Shown: positions 37,948 to 46,485, counted from the stretch's first letter. The stretch is 64,000 nt of DNA from Methylocaldum sp002005105 (GCF_051027545.1 NZ_CP194901.1:124001-188000), one strand, 5' to 3'. The notes: generated by a model not told the origin, from the sequence alone. A program made the numbers and translations.

Positions 37948-38232
37948 TAATCATAAAATAGCAATATCATGATATATAAAGGGTGCCATGCTTTTCGATT
38001 AAGCATAAATTATAGCCGCCTAAAGATGGTTAATATTAATCATATTTTATGATTATATCTAAACTGATCAATAGGCTCGATTATAGTGCTTTTATTTTAT
38101 TAATAATTAGACATCAAATCACGATAACAACCATTTGATATATTTGATTACATTAAAGTCCTTCAATAATATACCTCAAGACACAAGCCGTTCTTTAGTT
38201 ACCGAGAGAATAGTGTAAACGAGAAGCTATCC

Positions 38233-40836
38233 ATGTCATCAACTCCTGATTTCAGATTAACCTGGCTCTGGCGACACGCTTTCGCCAACCCCCAGCCTGA
38301 CGTAACTACAGCGGAGCAGGAGTTTTTTCGTGACCGTTATCTGGCAATGCGGGAAAGAGTCGGCATGCTCGTGTCACGAATAGGTATCGACATGCCCAGT
38401 CTTACCATTCACGACCTATCGCACCTAGATGCACTCTGGGAGACAGCGTCGCTAGTATCTGAAGGTGCGATTACAGTCAATCCTGCTGAAGCATTCGTCT
38501 TTGGTGCAAGCGTGCTCTTGCATGATGCTGCAATGAGCTTGGCCGCCTTTCCAAATGGCTTAACCGACCTTAAGCAGAGCCTGACGTGGAAGGACACAGT
38601 TGCGAGCTTGATGCAAGGCAACAGCAATGCGCCAGTCAAGTTGGACGATCCACCCAGTGAGATTGTCCAACGCGTGATTCCTGAAGTGCTACGCCGCCTT
38701 CACGCCCAACAAGCGGCCGTACTTGCGGAGCACGGCTGGACCACAAAAAACGGCGATGTTGTATACCTTATCGAGGATGAGGACCTGAGATTTTTTTATG
38801 GGCAAACGATCGGTCAGATTGCGTGTAGTCATTGGTGGCCCATCGCTCGAGTCGAGCAGGAATTGCAAGAAGACTTAGGCGCATTACCCCAGCGGACAAA
38901 AAGCCGAATTGATCGGGTAAAGCTTGCATGTTTGCTAAGGGTCGCTGATGCACTTCATTTGGATCAGCGACGCGCTCCGCGGTTTTTACGGCTTTTGGTA
39001 CAGCCGCAGGGCGTGTCAGCACTTCACTGGGCTTTTCAGGAGCGGCTAGCTACACCGCATGTTGAATTGGATGCGGTCGTTTTTACGGCAGGCTCGCCAT
39101 TTACGCTAATGGACGCCGATGCCTGGTGGCTTGCTTATGACACTATGACTGCTGTTGACAGAGAGCTTCGAGACGTCGACCTACTAATGCAGAACCGTGG
39201 CCGAGGCATCCTTCGAGCGCGCAGGGTCAAGGGAGCAGGAACTCCGGAATCGCTGGCGCGAACAATTCAGACCCGTGGATGGCGCCCCGTCGATACACAG
39301 CTCCGAGTATCCGATATTCCAAAGATCGTCGAAACTCTTGGCGGCGAGAAATTGTACGGTGATGATCCGACTATCCCGCTACGGGAACTCATTCAAAACA
39401 GCGCCGACGCAGTACAGGCCCGAAGGAGATATCAGGAACGAGCTGAATCGTGGGGACTAATCAAGGTCGCGCTGTCGAAGCGAGAGGATGAATATTGGCT
39501 TAGCATCGAGGACAATGGAATTGGTATGTCCGAGCAGGTGCTGACCGGACCGTTGATTGATTTCGGCAATTCATTTTGGCGATCACCATTGGTGACGGAA
39601 GAGTTTCCAGGATTGATTGCCGCGGGTATGACGGCAATCGGACGTTACGGAATTGGTTTCTTTTCCGTGTTCATGCTTGGATCCGTCGTTCGGGTAATCT
39701 CTCGAAGGTGCGATCGCGGCGAGGACACAGCACGAGTACTCGAATTCAGGGACGGTACGGCGTCGCGCCCAATTCTTTATCCTGCGTCAATGAGAGAAGC
39801 TCCTCTCGACGGGGGCACACGAATCGAGATCAAACTCAAGAACGATCCACGCGGACCTAATGGACTACTTCGCATCAATCAATATAAACAGGGCATTACA
39901 CTGCAACAGCTTGTGGCTGCAATGGCACCCAATATGGACGTCGCGATCGAGACCCTTGAGGAAGGGAAATCATCTGTAGCTGTTAGCCCAAGTGACTGGC
40001 TCAATCTTGATGACGAAGATCTGCTTTTGCGTCTCGATCCTATTTTTCTCCAACGTCCGGTTAGTGGTAGTCGAACAGCTGGCCGATCATTGATGCGTAC
40101 AATAAGCGATGCTACTGGAAAAGTATTTGGCCGTGCGTTTATCAGGGCGGAAGCATATAGATTCAGTCAGGATGGCGGATGGGTTACGGTCGGAGGTCTC
40201 AGAGCAAAGCGACTCGCCAACATTCAAGGAGTGCTCCTTGGCGAAGCCCTTACGGCAGCTCGCGATTCAGCCATACCAACTGTATCTAGAGAGATTCTCG
40301 CTGAGTGGGCCACAGAACAGGCGCGATTAATTGCTGACTTGAACATAGATGAAGAACAGAAAGCTAGGTCTGCGGAAGTCGTCTTAGAATGTGGTGGCCA
40401 ACTTGGCAAGCTACCGATTGCAAGATGGGGCGACGAATGGATCGACGCGGAAAGCTTTTGGGATCGGATCGCCATGCTGGACGAGGTAGTAATCAGCTTC
40501 GATGGCGAATTCTCCTACGACGAGGACCGGGACGACGTGCACCCACGTGATTTCCATCAAAATTTTACAGTGGATCAGGACATCATTGTGGTACCGAAAC
40601 ACAATGGGGAAATCCTAAGTATCGGACGCCAGTCTTGGCCGAACTCTATCACTGGCCGCTCAAAATGGAGTGATTCTAATCTCGAAACTGAGATCAAGCG
40701 CATCTTGAACGAAAGCTGGGTTGAAGGCATTAGCCACAGCATCGAAGAACGTAAGATTGGCACGGTGGGCCACGATTCTATTTCACGCGCGGTCGATGTA
40801 TTCAGGCGTGGCGGATCCGATGTACTTACCGAATAG
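38233..40836 (+). CDS. HD-domain and HSP90-like (GHKL) ATPase fusion protein, putative defence gene
   Basis: 867 residues. The first 250 hold an HD-type metal site: HDLSHLD (60-66), LLHDAA (96-100) and RVADALHLD (D239). Residues about 375-560 are a GHKL ATPase: PLRELIQNSADAVQ with the N-box E385/N389, SIEDNGIGMS (426-433) and the lid GRYGIGFFSVF (470-480). The last 300 residues are unrecognised. Proteins with an HD effector-like domain linked to HSP90-like ATPases occur in predicted conflict systems. The place next to an OLD nuclease and restriction genes supports this, but activity is unknown. Confidence 0.75.
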   Translation: MSSTPDFRLTWLWRHAFANPQPDVTTAEQEFFRDRYLAMRERVGMLVSRIGIDMPSLTIHDLSHLDALWETASLVSEGAITVNPAEAFVFGASVLLHDAAMSLAAFPNGLTDLKQSLTWKDTVASLMQGNSNAPVKLDDPPSEIVQRVIPEVLRRLHAQQAAVLAEHGWTTKNGDVVYLIEDEDLRFFYGQTIGQIACSHWWPIARVEQELQEDLGALPQRTKSRIDRVKLACLLRVADALHLDQRRAPRFLRLLVQPQGVSALHWAFQERLATPHVELDAVVFTAGSPFTLMDADAWWLAYDTMTAVDRELRDVDLLMQNRGRGILRARRVKGAGTPESLARTIQTRGWRPVDTQLRVSDIPKIVETLGGEKLYGDDPTIPLRELIQNSADAVQARRRYQERAESWGLIKVALSKREDEYWLSIEDNGIGMSEQVLTGPLIDFGNSFWRSPLVTEEFPGLIAAGMTAIGRYGIGFFSVFMLGSVVRVISRRCDRGEDTARVLEFRDGTASRPILYPASMREAPLDGGTRIEIKLKNDPRGPNGLLRINQYKQGITLQQLVAAMAPNMDVAIETLEEGKSSVAVSPSDWLNLDDEDLLLRLDPIFLQRPVSGSRTAGRSLMRTISDATGKVFGRAFIRAEAYRFSQDGGWVTVGGLRAKRLANIQGVLLGEALTAARDSAIPTVSREILAEWATEQARLIADLNIDEEQKARSAEVVLECGGQLGKLPIARWGDEWIDAESFWDRIAMLDEVVISFDGEFSYDEDRDDVHPRDFHQNFTVDQDIIVVPKHNGEILSIGRQSWPNSITGRSKWSDSNLETEIKRILNESWVEGISHSIEERKIGTVGHDSISRAVDVFRRGGSDVLTE

Positions 40837-40949
40837 CAACGCCGTTGCAGGCGACACTTTTATTTAAGGCTTGCTCTAGTGCGTCCGCAGGGTTCTAGGG
40901 TGACATCTCCATAAAGTATTTAGTGCAACATAAAGGATGTTATCACTCA

Positions 40950-41183
40950 CTACCTAACGGCCATATATCCCCGCCGCTGTTTCTGACCACTCAATCTGAG
41001 GGCGGCTTGTGCCGCCACTTCCATAGTCTCGAACCACTCCTCTTTCACCGTCCCCGGTGAGCCGATCCTCCCCCACTCCCGGATCAGCGCCCACTCGCCA
41101 AACACGGTCTCGGTGACGACCACCCGATAGAACCGGCTCATGTTCTTGGCCGGATCGGTCCGTTCCAAATAGAAACCGTGCAT
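40950..41183 (-). CDS. WGR-domain protein
   Basis: 77 residues, essentially a single WGR domain: FYLERTDPAKNMSRFYRVVV then IREWGRIGSPGTVKEEWF with the WGR triplet. WGR domains bind nucleic acids in PARPs and occur as small single-domain bacterial proteins. IS66 copy 2 begins 39 bases upstream of its start, so its promoter has been cut off or replaced. Confidence 0.82.
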   Translation of the reverse strand: MHGFYLERTDPAKNMSRFYRVVVTETVFGEWALIREWGRIGSPGTVKEEWFETMEVAAQAALRLSGQKQRRGYMAVR

Positions 41184-41324
41184 GCGCCCTCCCCTCGCCC
41201 GAGGCTGTCACTTATTGATAAGTAAGCGTCCGCCGAGGACCGTCTCGACGGATTGAAAGGCTCAGGCGACACTGGTGCGAGCGGACGCATGGGGTGTCCG
41301 CACACTCTTGAGGTGGACGCACTG

Positions 41325-41723
41325 ATGACTCACGATGCTGACTTCACAACGGGCGTGGTGGCGATGGATACCTTGGGCCGGCGGCGGTTTGCGCCTGAGT
41401 TCAAGCGCGAACGGGTGGAGCGGACCCTACAGCCGGGCGCCTCGGTCGCGGGGATTGCGCTGGCGCATCGGATCAACGCCAATCAACTGTTCAAATGGCG
41501 CCGACACTACCTTAAGGACCGGAACGCCCCGGCCGGTCCGCCGGGGCCGACCTTATTACCGGTGGCGATGACGCCCGCATTGGCCGCGCCAGCGCGTGAA
41601 GCCACGGTATCCGCTCCACCGGGCACCATCACCATCGAACTCGGGGGTACGCGGGTTCAGGTGAAAGGTTCCGTCGATGCGGCGACCTTGCGCACCGTCC
41701 TCGCGAGTCTCAAGGGCCCATGA
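41325..41723 (+). CDS. tnpA: IS66 accessory protein TnpA (Orf1), copy 2
   Basis: Same HTH protein as in copy 1, with one substitution seen in this reading (DTLGRRRF here, DTLGGRRF there). ATG 41325 is preferred; an upstream start 24 codons earlier is possible. Its stop overlaps tnpB by 4 bases. Confidence 0.88.
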   Translation: MTHDADFTTGVVAMDTLGRRRFAPEFKRERVERTLQPGASVAGIALAHRINANQLFKWRRHYLKDRNAPAGPPGPTLLPVAMTPALAAPAREATVSAPPGTITIELGGTRVQVKGSVDAATLRTVLASLKGP

Positions 41724-42064
41724 TCGCGCCTCCGTCCGGCACCCGCATCTGGATCGCTGCCGGGGTGACCGATCTGCGCCGCGGCTTCGATGGCTTGGCC
41801 GCCCTGGTCCAGACCCAGCTCCAAGCCGAGCCCTTCTCCGGACACATTTTTGCCTTTCGCGGGCGACGCGGCGACCGGATCAAACTACTCTGGTGGGACG
41901 GCGATGGGCTCTGCCTGTTCGCCAAGCGGCTGGAGCGGGGCCGCTTCGTCTGGCCGCAGGCGACGGGCGGCACGGTATCCCTCACCCCCGCCCAGTTGTC
42001 GATGCTGCTGGAAGGCATCGACTGGCGCCGCCCGATCCGCACCGCGCCTTCTCACGCCGCCTGA
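41720..42064 (+). CDS. tnpB: IS66 accessory protein TnpB (Orf2), copy 2
   Basis: 114 residues, the same as copy 1 by eye, with VTDLRRGFDGLAALVQTQLQ and FRGRRGDRIKLLWWDG. Coupled to tnpA by a 4-base overlap. Confidence 0.93.
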   Translation: MIAPPSGTRIWIAAGVTDLRRGFDGLAALVQTQLQAEPFSGHIFAFRGRRGDRIKLLWWDGDGLCLFAKRLERGRFVWPQATGGTVSLTPAQLSMLLEGIDWRRPIRTAPSHAA

Positions 42065-42087
42065 CGGAGGGCGGGTATCATCGGGGC

Positions 42088-43605
42088 ATGACCAACCCCG
42101 ACGTGCTTCCCGATGAGATTCCCGCCCTCAAGACGCTGATTGAAGCCCAGCGCGTCGAAATCGCCCACCTGAAACTCCTCGTCGCCAAGCTCCGCCGCCA
42201 GCAGTTCGGGCGCCGCTCCGAAAAAATGGCCGGGCTCCTCGATCAATTGGAACTTCAGCTGGAGGAACTCGAAACGGGCGATGCGGAACTCGCGGCGATC
42301 GTCGAACCGCGCGCAGCCGAGCGCCGGGTAAGAACGCCCCGGTCACTGCCCGATCATCTGCCCCGCGAAACTCAGGTCCATGCCCCCGGCTTGGCCGAGT
42401 GCCCCGACTGTGGCGGTCCCTTGAAGCCCTTGGGCGAGGAGGTCGCCGAAATCCTGGAGTACGTCCCGGCCCGCTTCCGGGTGATCCGCCACGTCCGCCC
42501 CAAGTGTGCCTGCGCCCGCTGCGACCGCATCGTCCAGGCGTCGGCGCCGAGCCGGCCCATCGCCCAAGGCTTGGCGGGTCCGGGGCTCCTGGCCCATGTA
42601 CTCGTCTCGAAATACGGCGATCATCTGCCGCTGTACCGCCAGTCGGTCATTTACGCCCGCGAAGGCGTGGACCTGTCCCGCTCCACCTTGACCGATTGGG
42701 TCGGCGACGCCGCGGGCCTCCTTCGGCCTTTGGTCGCGGCAATCCGCCGGCATGTGCTCGCCGGCGACAAACTCCATGCCGACGACACCCCGGTCCCGGT
42801 GCTCGCGCCCGGTCAGGGGCGCACGAAGACCGGTCGGCTGTGGACCTATGTCCGGGACGACCGCCCGGCCGGTGATCTCACGCCGCCCGCGGTGTGGTTC
42901 GCCTACGCGCCGGATCGCCAAGGCCAGCATCCCAGGACGCATCTCAAGGACTTCGAAGGCGCCCTGCAGGCGGATGGCTACGCCGGGTTCAACGGGTTGT
43001 ACGACACCGGTCGCGTGCAGGAAGTGGCCTGTTGGGCGCATGTCCGGCGCAAGTTCTACGGGCTCCACAAGGCCCACAGGAGTCCCTTGGCGGCCGAGGC
43101 GCTCCAGCGTATCGGTGCGCTCTATACGATCGAAGCCGAGATCCGGGGCCAGCCGCCGGAGGCCCGTGCCGCAGCGCGGCAAGCCCGCGCGGGTCCGCTC
43201 CTCGCGGCGCTTCAGACCTGGCTGCACACCACGCTGACACAGGTCTCGAAAAAGTCGGCGCTAGCCGAGGCGATCCGCTATGCCCTGACCCGCTGGCCGG
43301 CGCTGACCCGCTATCGCGATGACGGTCGTCTGGAGATCGACAACAATGCCGCGGAACGCGCGTTGCGGGTGGTGGCGCTCGGCCGGAAGAACTATCTGTT
43401 CGCCGGCTCCGACGCCGGCGGCCAGCGAGCGGCGGCGATCTACACCCTGATTGGCACGGCCAAGCTCAACGGCCTCGATCCGGAGGCGTACCTCCGGACC
43501 GTGCTGGCCCGCATCGCCGAGCATCCCGTCAATCGAATCGACGAGTTCCTACCCTGGAACCTCGCCGATCAGGTGACGGAACTGACCCAGCCCATCGCGG
43601 CTTGA
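42088..43605 (+). CDS. tnpC: IS66 TnpC transposase, copy 2
   Basis: 505 residues with the same coiled-coil, zinc-finger and DDE motifs as copy 1 (HADDTPVPV, CWAHVRRKFYG, EIDNNAAERALR). The two genes differ at a few bases only, for example near 43260, where GCGCTAGCC replaces GCCCTGGCC. Both copies look functional. Confidence 0.93.
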   Translation: MTNPDVLPDEIPALKTLIEAQRVEIAHLKLLVAKLRRQQFGRRSEKMAGLLDQLELQLEELETGDAELAAIVEPRAAERRVRTPRSLPDHLPRETQVHAPGLAECPDCGGPLKPLGEEVAEILEYVPARFRVIRHVRPKCACARCDRIVQASAPSRPIAQGLAGPGLLAHVLVSKYGDHLPLYRQSVIYAREGVDLSRSTLTDWVGDAAGLLRPLVAAIRRHVLAGDKLHADDTPVPVLAPGQGRTKTGRLWTYVRDDRPAGDLTPPAVWFAYAPDRQGQHPRTHLKDFEGALQADGYAGFNGLYDTGRVQEVACWAHVRRKFYGLHKAHRSPLAAEALQRIGALYTIEAEIRGQPPEARAAARQARAGPLLAALQTWLHTTLTQVSKKSALAEAIRYALTRWPALTRYRDDGRLEIDNNAAERALRVVALGRKNYLFAGSDAGGQRAAAIYTLIGTAKLNGLDPEAYLRTVLARIAEHPVNRIDEFLPWNLADQVTELTQPIAA

Positions 43606-43637
43606 CGCCGTCAACACGGTAAGGCTCGGACGCTTAC

Positions 43638-43664
43638 CATTCTCCCGGTCATTTTTTTCTGTTG
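43638..43664 (+). promoter_or_regulatory. residual CRISPR leader, cut by IS66
   Basis: Only 27 bases separate IS66 copy 2 from the first repeat, including ATTTTTTTCTGTTG. Type I-E leaders are commonly 60 bases or more, AT-rich, and lie on this side given the repeat orientation, so most of the leader seems to be missing. Transcription might now depend on IS66-derived sequence. Confidence 0.5.
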
Positions 43665-44119
43665 GGCTCCCCCGCATACGCGGGGATCGACCCTTAGCAG
43701 GGGATTAGGCGCCACCGCCAAGGGCGGCTCCCCCGCATACGCGGGGATCGACCTTGCCAGGCCGCACCGTCATAGATCGCGACCTGGGCTCCCCCGCATA
43801 CGCGGGGATCGACCCCGTTGAAGCCGGTGCCCCAGGCGTATTTGAGTGGCTCCCCCGCATACGCGGGGATCGACCTTCAGGCTCCAGCATGCGACCGGAC
43901 TCAGTGAGGGCTCCCCCGCATACGCGGGGATCGACCTGGGCGATCTCGCGTATGCCTTCCGGTTCCAGCGGCTCCCCCGCATACGCGGGGATCGACCCGC
44001 GGACCAGGCGGTATACATCGTCAGGTCCGGGGCTCCCCCGCATACGCGGGGATCGACCTCTAACCGCAGGCAATACCTACCGCATTGTGGCGGCTCCCCC
44101 GCATACGCGGGGATCGACC
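43665..44119 (+). CRISPR. CRISPR array, type I-E-like, 8 repeats and 7 spacers
   Basis: A 28-bp repeat (starting GGCTCCCCCGCATACGCGGG and ending GATCGACC) recurs every 61 bases at 43665, 43726, 43787, 43848, 43909, 43970, 44031 and 44092. Spacers are 33 bp each. All eight repeats read identical, including the last. The inner palindrome CCCCGCATACGCGGGG and unit size match type I-E/I-F-like small repeats, most closely I-E. No cas gene is found in the window. Spacer targets cannot be determined here. Confidence 0.97.
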
Positions 44120-44126
44120 CTAACTC

Positions 44127-44152
44127 AAGGCCCCGCTTCGGCGGGGCCTTTT
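44127..44152 (+). terminator. rho-independent terminator after the CRISPR array
   Basis: AAGGCCCCGC, loop TTCG, GCGGGGCCTT, then TT: a 10-bp perfect stem with a UUCG tetraloop, 7 bases after the last repeat. It would end the array transcript before the next gene. Confidence 0.8.
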
Positions 44153-44187
44153 CATCCTGCTGATTTAGGACACACGGAGCGAAACCG

Positions 44188-44676
44188 ATGATTAGCGATC
44201 ATGCGATGGTTAGACTGTCCGATTATCCCATCCTGGAAGAGCTGGGGCAGCGGCGCACGAAGGCCAAGCGGCTCGACCGTAGGGCCTGCCGCTACATCTA
44301 TCAAACTGGCCTGTCGGAAATCGATCCCGCCCGGATCGGGGCGGCGGAGCGCCAGCTTATCACCGAGCTGGGGATTAGCTGGCGCATTCGGGACGATGCA
44401 TTGATGCGCCGGATGGCTGGTAAATATATTTGGTGGAAAACGCCAGACGAGGCCTTGGAACGGCCTGAGCGTGTCATAGCTCAGGTTATGGACATAGGGG
44501 ACTACGAGGATGTTCAGGCGCTGGCGGAGCACGTGGGGGATGATGCGCTGCGGGATGTTCTGACGCATGCCGAAGCCGGCTGGTTCAACGAACGCTCCTA
44601 GCACTATTGGCATTACCGCCTGGGCCTGGCCGAACTCGAACAGGTGCCGCCGATGCCCAGCAGACAGATGGATTGA
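44188..44676 (+). pseudogene. hypothetical protein with a premature TAG near its C-terminus
   Basis: 137 residues (MISDHAMVRLSDYPILEELG to AEAGWFNERS) end at TAG 44599-44601. The same frame then continues HYWHYRLGLAELEQVPPMPS to TGA 44674-44676. RS-x-HYWHYRLGL suggests that TAG replaced a TGG tryptophan codon. GGAGCG precedes the ATG. I recognise no firm function; it is soluble, helical and rich in charged residues. The main body may still be made. Confidence 0.55.
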
Positions 44677-44692
44677 AACTAAACTGTTGGAC

Positions 44693-45460
44693 ATGGCATC
44701 GGATCAAAACATCTTCGAACCCTGGCAAGCCGATTACGACCAGGCCGCTTATCTCATGGGCGTTGCTGCTGCCGCGCTTGTTATCAGTCCATTCCTGGGC
44801 GCTTTCAAACCGTTGTCCGTCATAGGCGCTGTGCTCGCGTTTTTGTGCTCTATTCAGACATTGCGAAAGGGCCGGCGTCGCGAACGCGGCATTCTCGTAG
44901 AACAAGCAGCGATTGAGGCAATTAAAGCGATCCTTCCGCCGAACTGGACGCTTCAAACGGACGTGTCAGCGGGCCGGGTCGGTAATATCGACATGCTTAT
45001 TTCGGTCGGCGAGAAAACGCAAATCGTCGTTGAGATAAAGAGCTATGACGGAATCCGGGAAAACGCCTATGGGTTTCTGGTGAAACGATCCGGCGCAAGG
45101 ATTTTTAAAAACATTGTGGCCCAAGTGTGGAACCAGTGCGGGGCGGTCGGCTCAAAAAGCCCGGTGATTTGGGTCCCGACAGCGATAGAACAACATTCGT
45201 TCAAAAGTCAGAAAGGCATTGTGGTAGTAAACGGCAATGCTCAAATGCTCCTAAACGCCTTGTATTGGGTGGACGAGAATGTGAAGCGCTCGTTTGAAAT
45301 AAAGTTCGATGGCATCCCTCCGCAATGGCTGCGGGAAGATGTGAAGAACCATGGCTTTCGGTTTGATGGCATGGTGTGGCGTGGATGGGGGAGCAAGTTG
45401 GAAATGCAACCCCTTGCGAAGGCCGTTCTAGCCGAGGGCGGCATGATTCGTTGTTCTTAG
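44693..45460 (+). CDS. NERD-domain (nuclease-related) membrane protein
   Basis: 255 residues. Two hydrophobic segments near residues 19-55 (AAYLMGVAAAALVISPFLGA) precede a NERD domain whose core is GNIDMLISVGEKTQIVVEIK (restriction-endonuclease-like D...ExK). The rest, to IRCS, is unrecognised. It follows the frame at 44188 by about 16 bases and may be coupled to it. NERD proteins are found in defence and plasmid regions; DNA as substrate is only inferred. Confidence 0.75.
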   Translation: MASDQNIFEPWQADYDQAAYLMGVAAAALVISPFLGAFKPLSVIGAVLAFLCSIQTLRKGRRRERGILVEQAAIEAIKAILPPNWTLQTDVSAGRVGNIDMLISVGEKTQIVVEIKSYDGIRENAYGFLVKRSGARIFKNIVAQVWNQCGAVGSKSPVIWVPTAIEQHSFKSQKGIVVVNGNAQMLLNALYWVDENVKRSFEIKFDGIPPQWLREDVKNHGFRFDGMVWRGWGSKLEMQPLAKAVLAEGGMIRCS

Positions 45461-45505
45461 TGGTTAGGCGCTGCAACTCGGAGTTTTCGCGCCCGCGAAA
45501 ACCGG

Positions 45506-45790
45506 TTAGGGCGGCCATTGCTGCGCCCCATGCAACACGCGCATCAGTTCAATGCGTTTAGCTCTCGGCTTAATGCGATAGACCACGACAAAGGGCGTGC
45601 GGCTGATGACCAGCTCGCGCGTGCCGCGCTTGCGGCCGGGTCGCCCCATTTCCGGATGCTCGATAAGGAGACCGACTTGATGCTCGATCCGGTCGCCCTG
45701 CTCGATGGCGGCGCTCGGACTGTCCTGAGCAATGTAATCCAGGTGCGCGTCACGGTTCGCCACCGCCGTAGGCAACCAAACCAGCCTCAA
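45506..45790 (-). CDS. ParE/RelE-superfamily toxin
   Basis: 94 residues: LVWLPTAVANRDAHLDYIAQ, then EHPEMGRPGRKRGTRELVIS and FVVVYRIKPRAKRIELMRVL HG, the usual ParE/RelE strands with conserved basic residues. It starts 4 bases inside the end of the antitoxin gene, the usual overlap of such pairs. ParE-type toxins poison gyrase, RelE-type cut mRNA; the sequence looks closer to ParE. Confidence 0.88.
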   Translation of the reverse strand: MRLVWLPTAVANRDAHLDYIAQDSPSAAIEQGDRIEHQVGLLIEHPEMGRPGRKRGTRELVISRTPFVVVYRIKPRAKRIELMRVLHGAQQWPP

Positions 45791-46257
45791 GCAGTGTCAC
45801 CGTCTTTGATGCGCTTCATCAGTTCGGCCCTCTTCCTCGCCCAGCTCGCTTTCACTTCCTCGTGCGGTATCCAGACGGTATTCGGGTCGTCCGCTTCTTT
45901 CAGCGCCTGCTCGACCTCTTGTCGAAACCATTTGTCATAGGCGGCGGCTTCGTGGGCTTGCTTGAGGGCCTCGGCTCGATCTGGCCGCGAGTAGGTCTTA
46001 ATACTGGCGGGGTCATAATTGGCGGCGTCCACGTCGAACCGGCTAATACCGATGTCTTTGAGGTAGGCCACCAGGGTTTCGAGTTTTTTGAACGTGCGCA
46101 CCTGCTTACTGCGGCTCGCGGCCAAGGGGCGCTCCTGCATGCCATATTTGATCAGTACCCCCCAGCCCCCCGCTTGACCGATCACATGCGCGCCTCGGAC
46201 GGCTCCGGCTTCAACCAGACGAGATAGGGTGTTGTGGTCGATGGTTTCAGCGCTCAT
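45787..46257 (-). CDS. antitoxin fused to an N-terminal plasmid ParC/KfrB-like domain
   Basis: 156 residues. The C-terminal 50 residues (YDKWFRQEVEQALKEADDPN then WIPHEEVKASWARKRAEL) match the RelB/ParD-like antitoxin tail. The first 90 residues (LSRLVEAGAVRGAHVIGQAG, RTFKKLETLVAYLKDIGISR) are an extra domain seen in plasmid partition-type small proteins, possibly DNA-binding. ATG 46257 has AGG-AGG-like spacing upstream (GGCAGGTGCACGT). The upstream region has two inverted repeats, so autoregulation is likely. Confidence 0.72.
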   Translation of the reverse strand: MSAETIDHNTLSRLVEAGAVRGAHVIGQAGGWGVLIKYGMQERPLAASRSKQVRTFKKLETLVAYLKDIGISRFDVDAANYDPASIKTYSRPDRAEALKQAHEAAAYDKWFRQEVEQALKEADDPNTVWIPHEEVKASWARKRAELMKRIKDGDTA

Positions 46258-46295
46258 ACGTGCACCTGCCTTTCTGCGGATCAAGGAATAATTGG

Positions 46296-46342
46296 TATTA
46301 TAAGCAATCTACAAAAGATTGTTCGACAATCAACAATTGATT
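46296..46342 (-). promoter_or_regulatory. promoter/operator of the ParE-type toxin-antitoxin pair
   Basis: On the minus strand a TATAAT -10-like hexamer (about 46296-46301) is preceded by two inverted repeats, CAATCT-ACAAA-AGATTG (46305-46321) and AATCAA-CAA-TTGATT (46328-46342). These are plausible antitoxin binding sites 40-85 bases before the start. Confidence 0.5.
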
Positions 46343-46405
46343 CCGCTAAGTTTTTAACATAGTGCCTGTTATCGGCTATTGCTCGCACCGCGCAGCCGGG
46401 TTTTT

Positions 46406-46485
46406 TCATTGCTGTGTTTTCGTCCTGGTTTTTCCGCCGCTGGTCTTAGCCAGAGCTACCAGCTCGGCTTGCAGGCGTTCCACTT
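46406..46485 (-). pseudogene. C-terminal fragment of a coiled-coil (KfrA-like) protein cut by the Tn3 transposon
   Basis: The minus strand reads QVERLQAELVALAKTSGGKT RTKTQQ followed by TGA (46406-46408). The heptad-like QVERLQAEL is typical of the end of KfrA-type coiled-coil proteins. Its upstream part was lost at the transposon end at 46486; the opposite flank at 54683 is unrelated (umuC). Confidence 0.45.

Larger units (their letters stand above)
41222..43637 (+). mobile_element. IS66-family insertion sequence, copy 2
   Basis: Same length (2416 bp) and gene set as the copy at 10614-13029 but inverted. Ends are GTAAGCGTCC (41222) and complement (43637). Adjacent 8-mers ATTGATAA and CATTCTCC differ, so no target duplication survives. 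The right end stops 27 bases before the first CRISPR repeat. Confidence 0.93.

Noticed and set aside
10614..43637. The 33-kb IS66-bounded segment as a simple composite transposon
   Set aside because: The outer flanks show no target duplication, and both copies have lost DNA on their inner or outer sides, so a unit transposition cannot be supported.
43754..44191. Open frames running through the CRISPR array (both strands)
   Set aside because: They translate the repeat itself (periodic PRIRGDRP- and GSPAYAGID-like peptides) and are artefacts of the 61-base period.
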